Assembly: GCA_016201085.1 (NCBI GenBank)
Contig: JACQDO010000281.1
Span: 1 to 13,412 of the forward strand
DNA from: Hyphomicrobiales bacterium
GTDB taxonomy: Bacteria > Pseudomonadota > Alphaproteobacteria > Rhizobiales > Xanthobacteraceae
Reading direction: 5' to 3'
DNA: 13,412 nt
Shown: in pieces, positions 11,428 through 13,412 of the stretch
Layout of the letters: every line of letters begins with the position of its first letter
Numbering within the stretch: position 1 is the stretch's first letter
Made by a program: the position numbers and the translations under genes
The notes under the pieces: model-generated
What the model was told of the DNA's origin: nothing
Seen by the model: the letters and a program-made list of their open reading frames with translations, nothing else
Databases searched by the model: none

Positions 11428-13412
11428 CTATCCATTCTTTCTCTCCAGCGTGCGCTTGCGCTTCTCGATTGCCTCGAACACGCGGTCGGGCGTCACCGGC
11501 AGATCGTTGAAGCGGATGCCGATGGCGTCGGCGATGGCGTTGGTGAGCGCCGGCAGGAAGGCGGCGAGCGAGCCTTCGCCGGCCTCCTTGGCGCCGAACG
11601 GACCGTGCGGATCGTTGCTCTCGACGATGCCGACTTCGATCGGCGGCGAATCCTGAATGGTGGGCACGCGGTAGTCGAGCATGTTGGCGGTGATCATGAG
11701 GCCGTCGTGATAGGCGGCCTCTTCGCTCATGGCCTGGCCCATGCCCATCCAGACCGAGCCTTGCACCTGGCCTTCGACCGTCAGCCGGTTGAGCGCCTTG
11801 CCGCAGTCATGCGCCACCCACACTTTGTCGACGGTGACCACGCCGGTGTCCTCGTCGACCGAGACTTCCACCACCTGCGCGGAATAGCTGTAGCCCATGG
11901 TGCCGCCGATGGCGGCGCCGCGATATTTCTTGCCGCCCTGCGATTCCGGCAGGGTCGAATAGATGCCGGTGACCGTGATGGTGCCCGAATCCTTCAGTGC
12001 CTCGGTAACCACCTCGTCGAAGGTCGCGCCCTTGTCCTGCGCGCCGGCGCGGTACACCTCGCCGAGGCATTCGATGTCCTCGGGCTTGGCTTCCAGCTTG
12101 CGGGCGGCGGCGTTGACCAGCACGGCTTTGAGATTGCGCGCGGCGTCGAGCGCCGCGTTACCCACCATGAAGGTGACGCGCGAGGAGTAGGAGCCGTTGT
12201 CCTTCGGCACCACCTCGCTGTCGCCGGTGACGACGCGCACACGGCCGAGATCGAGCCCGAGCACCTCGGCGACGGTCTGCGCCAGGATGGTGGTCGAGCC
12301 CTGGCCGATATCGGCGGCACCCGACAGCACCACGATCGAGCCGTCGAAATCGAGCTTGATCTTGACGGTGGCATGCGGCTCGCCGGTCCAGTTCACCGGT
12401 TTGGACGCGCCCGAGATGTAATGCGAGCAGGCAAAGCCAAGGCCCTTGCCCCGGCCGAGCTTGCCCTTGCGCTCTCTCCAGCCGCTTTCCTTCTCCACCC
12501 AGTCCATGCATTCCGGCAGGCCGTAGGAGTTCACCATCAGGTCGTTGTCGGTAAACGTTGGGGCGGTCAGCAGATTGGCGCGCCGCACCGCGAACGGATC
12601 GAGCCCCAGCTCGCCCGCCATCTCATCGAGAAGGTTTTCGAAGGCGAAACGGATGTCCACCGTGCCGTGGCCGCGGAAGGCGCCACAGGGCGGCGTGTTG
12701 GTGAGCACGCGCCGGCCGACATATTTGACGTTGTGCAGGTCGTAAATGGCGTACAGCATCGAGCCGGAGTACAGGATCGTCACAATGCCATAGCCGCCGT
12801 GCGCGCCGCCGCGCTGGTCGCATTCGCATTCGACCGCGGTGATGCGGCCGTCCTTGCGCATGCCGATCTTCAAGCGGATGTCGGTTTCCGGCCGGCCGCG
12901 ATGGGTGATGAAGGTTTCCTCGCGTGTCGTCACCATGCGCACGGTGCCGTTGGCCTTGCGCGCCAAGAGTGCGGCAATCAGTTCGATGTTGAGCGTCTCG
13001 GTGCGGCAGCCGAAGCCGCCGCCGACATGCGGCTTGATCACGCGGATGCGCGACATTTCCATGCCGAGGATTTCCGCCAGCATGAGATGGACGTAGTAGG
13101 GCACCTGCGTCGAGGCATGCACGGTCATGCGCTCGCGCACCGCGTCGTATTCGGCGATGGCGGCGTGCATCTCCATCTGGTTTTGGCAGACCTCGGCGCA
13201 GTTGTAGCTGCCCGCGCGCACCAGATCGGCCTCACTGAGGCCCTGCTCGATGGAGCCCAGTTCGAACAGCACGTCGCGCTCGACGTCGTAGTCGGCGATC
13301 GCGGCGTGCATCTCCATCTGGTTCTGGCAGACCTCGGCGAAGTTGTAGGTGCCGTCGCGCACCAGGACGGCCTGCGCGAAGCCCTCCGCCACGCTGCCAA
13401 GCTCGAAGACGA
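11428..13412 (-). CDS. hcrA: 4-hydroxybenzoyl-CoA reductase molybdenum subunit (5' end outside window)
   Basis: Catalytic subunit of the xanthine oxidase family; it binds the molybdopterin cofactor and would reductively remove the para-hydroxyl of 4-hydroxybenzoyl-CoA to give benzoyl-CoA. The C-terminus is complete, but the reading frame runs off the right edge, so the N-terminal hammerhead domain is missing; about 661 residues are visible against about 770 for Thauera HcrA. Numbering from the GTG at 13392, visible motifs are GGGFGCR (124-130), CGAFRGHGT (236-244), the cofactor loop DIGQGS (361-366) and [11 protein letters not shown] (597-607), where E606 aligns with the catalytic glutamate of xanthine dehydrogenases. 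The GTG is not a start: the frame continues upstream as VFELGS. Near the right edge a 47-residue unit is present twice in tandem. Assignment to 4-hydroxybenzoyl-CoA reductase rests mainly on the neighbouring HcrB with its [4Fe-4S] cysteines. The small [2Fe-2S] subunit gene is not in the window. Confidence 0.88.
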   Translation of the reverse strand, partial: VFELGSVAEGFAQAVLVRDGTYNFAEVCQNQMEMHAAIADYDVERDVLFELGSIEQGLSEADLVRAGSYNCAEVCQNQMEMHAAIAEYDAVRERMTVHASTQVPYYVHLMLAEILGMEMSRIRVIKPHVGGGFGCRTETLNIELIAALLARKANGTVRMVTTREETFITHRGRPETDIRLKIGMRKDGRITAVECECDQRGGAHGGYGIVTILYSGSMLYAIYDLHNVKYVGRRVLTNTPPCGAFRGHGTVDIRFAFENLLDEMAGELGLDPFAVRRANLLTAPTFTDNDLMVNSYGLPECMDWVEKESGWRERKGKLGRGKGLGFACSHYISGASKPVNWTGEPHATVKIKLDFDGSIVVLSGAADIGQGSTTILAQTVAEVLGLDLGRVRVVTGDSEVVPKDNGSYSSRVTFMVGNAALDAARNLKAVLVNAAARKLEAKPEDIECLGEVYRAGAQDKGATFDEVVTEALKDSGTITVTGIYSTLPESQGGKKYRGAAIGGTMGYSYSAQVVEVSVDEDTGVVTVDKVWVAHDCGKALNRLTVEGQVQGSVWMGMGQAMSEEAAYHDGLMITANMLDYRVPTIQDSPPIEVGIVESNDPHGPFGAKEAGEGSLAAFLPALTNAIADAIGIRFNDLPVTPDRVFEAIEKRKRTLERKNG
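13126..13407 (-). repeat. Tandem 141-bp (47-residue) duplication inside hcrA
   Basis: Two adjacent in-frame copies, 13267-13407 (N-terminal) and 13126-13266, both begin FELGS and both contain the identical stretch [15 protein letters not shown]. By my hand alignment 31 of 47 residues agree. The central DNA (13151-13212 against 13292-13353) differs at only about four of 62 bases, while the flanks are clearly more diverged. The second copy continues naturally into the molybdenum-binding domain ([10 protein letters not shown]), so it is the canonical one. Confidence 0.9.

Overview
The window reads as a stretch of chromosome from a GC-rich alphaproteobacterium, most likely in the Hyphomicrobiales (Bradyrhizobium, Rhodopseudomonas or Xanthobacteraceae-like). 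This is inferred from protein style, strong GC bias at third codon positions and the type of intergenic palindrome; no rRNA or other taxonomic marker is present. Nearly all of it encodes aromatic acid catabolism through CoA thioesters.

Layout. Positions 32-1345 (minus): a polytopic membrane protein of unknown role. Positions 1379-3736 (minus): a compact unit encoding the regulator BoxR, then a thioredoxin-reductase-like ferredoxin-NADP+ reductase, then an adrenodoxin-type [2Fe-2S] ferredoxin. Positions 3737-3994: a divergent, relatively AT-rich control region with two TGCA-N6-TGCA/T sites 180 bp apart and further TGCA words. Positions 3995-8697 (plus): boxC-boxB-boxD, tightly packed. Positions 8704-13412 (minus): an operon reading from the right edge, with a 4-hydroxybenzoyl-CoA reductase molybdenum subunit (5' end outside the window), its FAD/[4Fe-4S] subunit, and a benzoate-CoA ligase family enzyme. 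The ligase ends tail to tail with boxD, 6 bp apart.

How the genes fit together. The ligase makes benzoyl-CoA or 4-hydroxybenzoyl-CoA. The HcrAB-type reductase would remove the para-hydroxyl of 4-hydroxybenzoyl-CoA to give benzoyl-CoA. BoxB with an electron donor epoxidises benzoyl-CoA, BoxC opens the ring with loss of formate, and BoxD oxidises the semialdehyde to 3,4-dehydroadipyl-CoA, which enters beta-oxidation. BoxR is expected to repress the divergent promoters until benzoyl-CoA is present.

Most notable points: (1) no boxA reductase gene is present in the window, while a ferredoxin reductase/ferredoxin pair sits next to boxR and could supply BoxB; (2) the molybdenum subunit carries an in-frame 47-residue tandem duplication; (3) a reductase typical of anaerobic metabolism is adjacent to an oxygen-dependent pathway; (4) the operator pair is clear; (5) the ligase differs from remembered relatives at two acyl-pocket positions.
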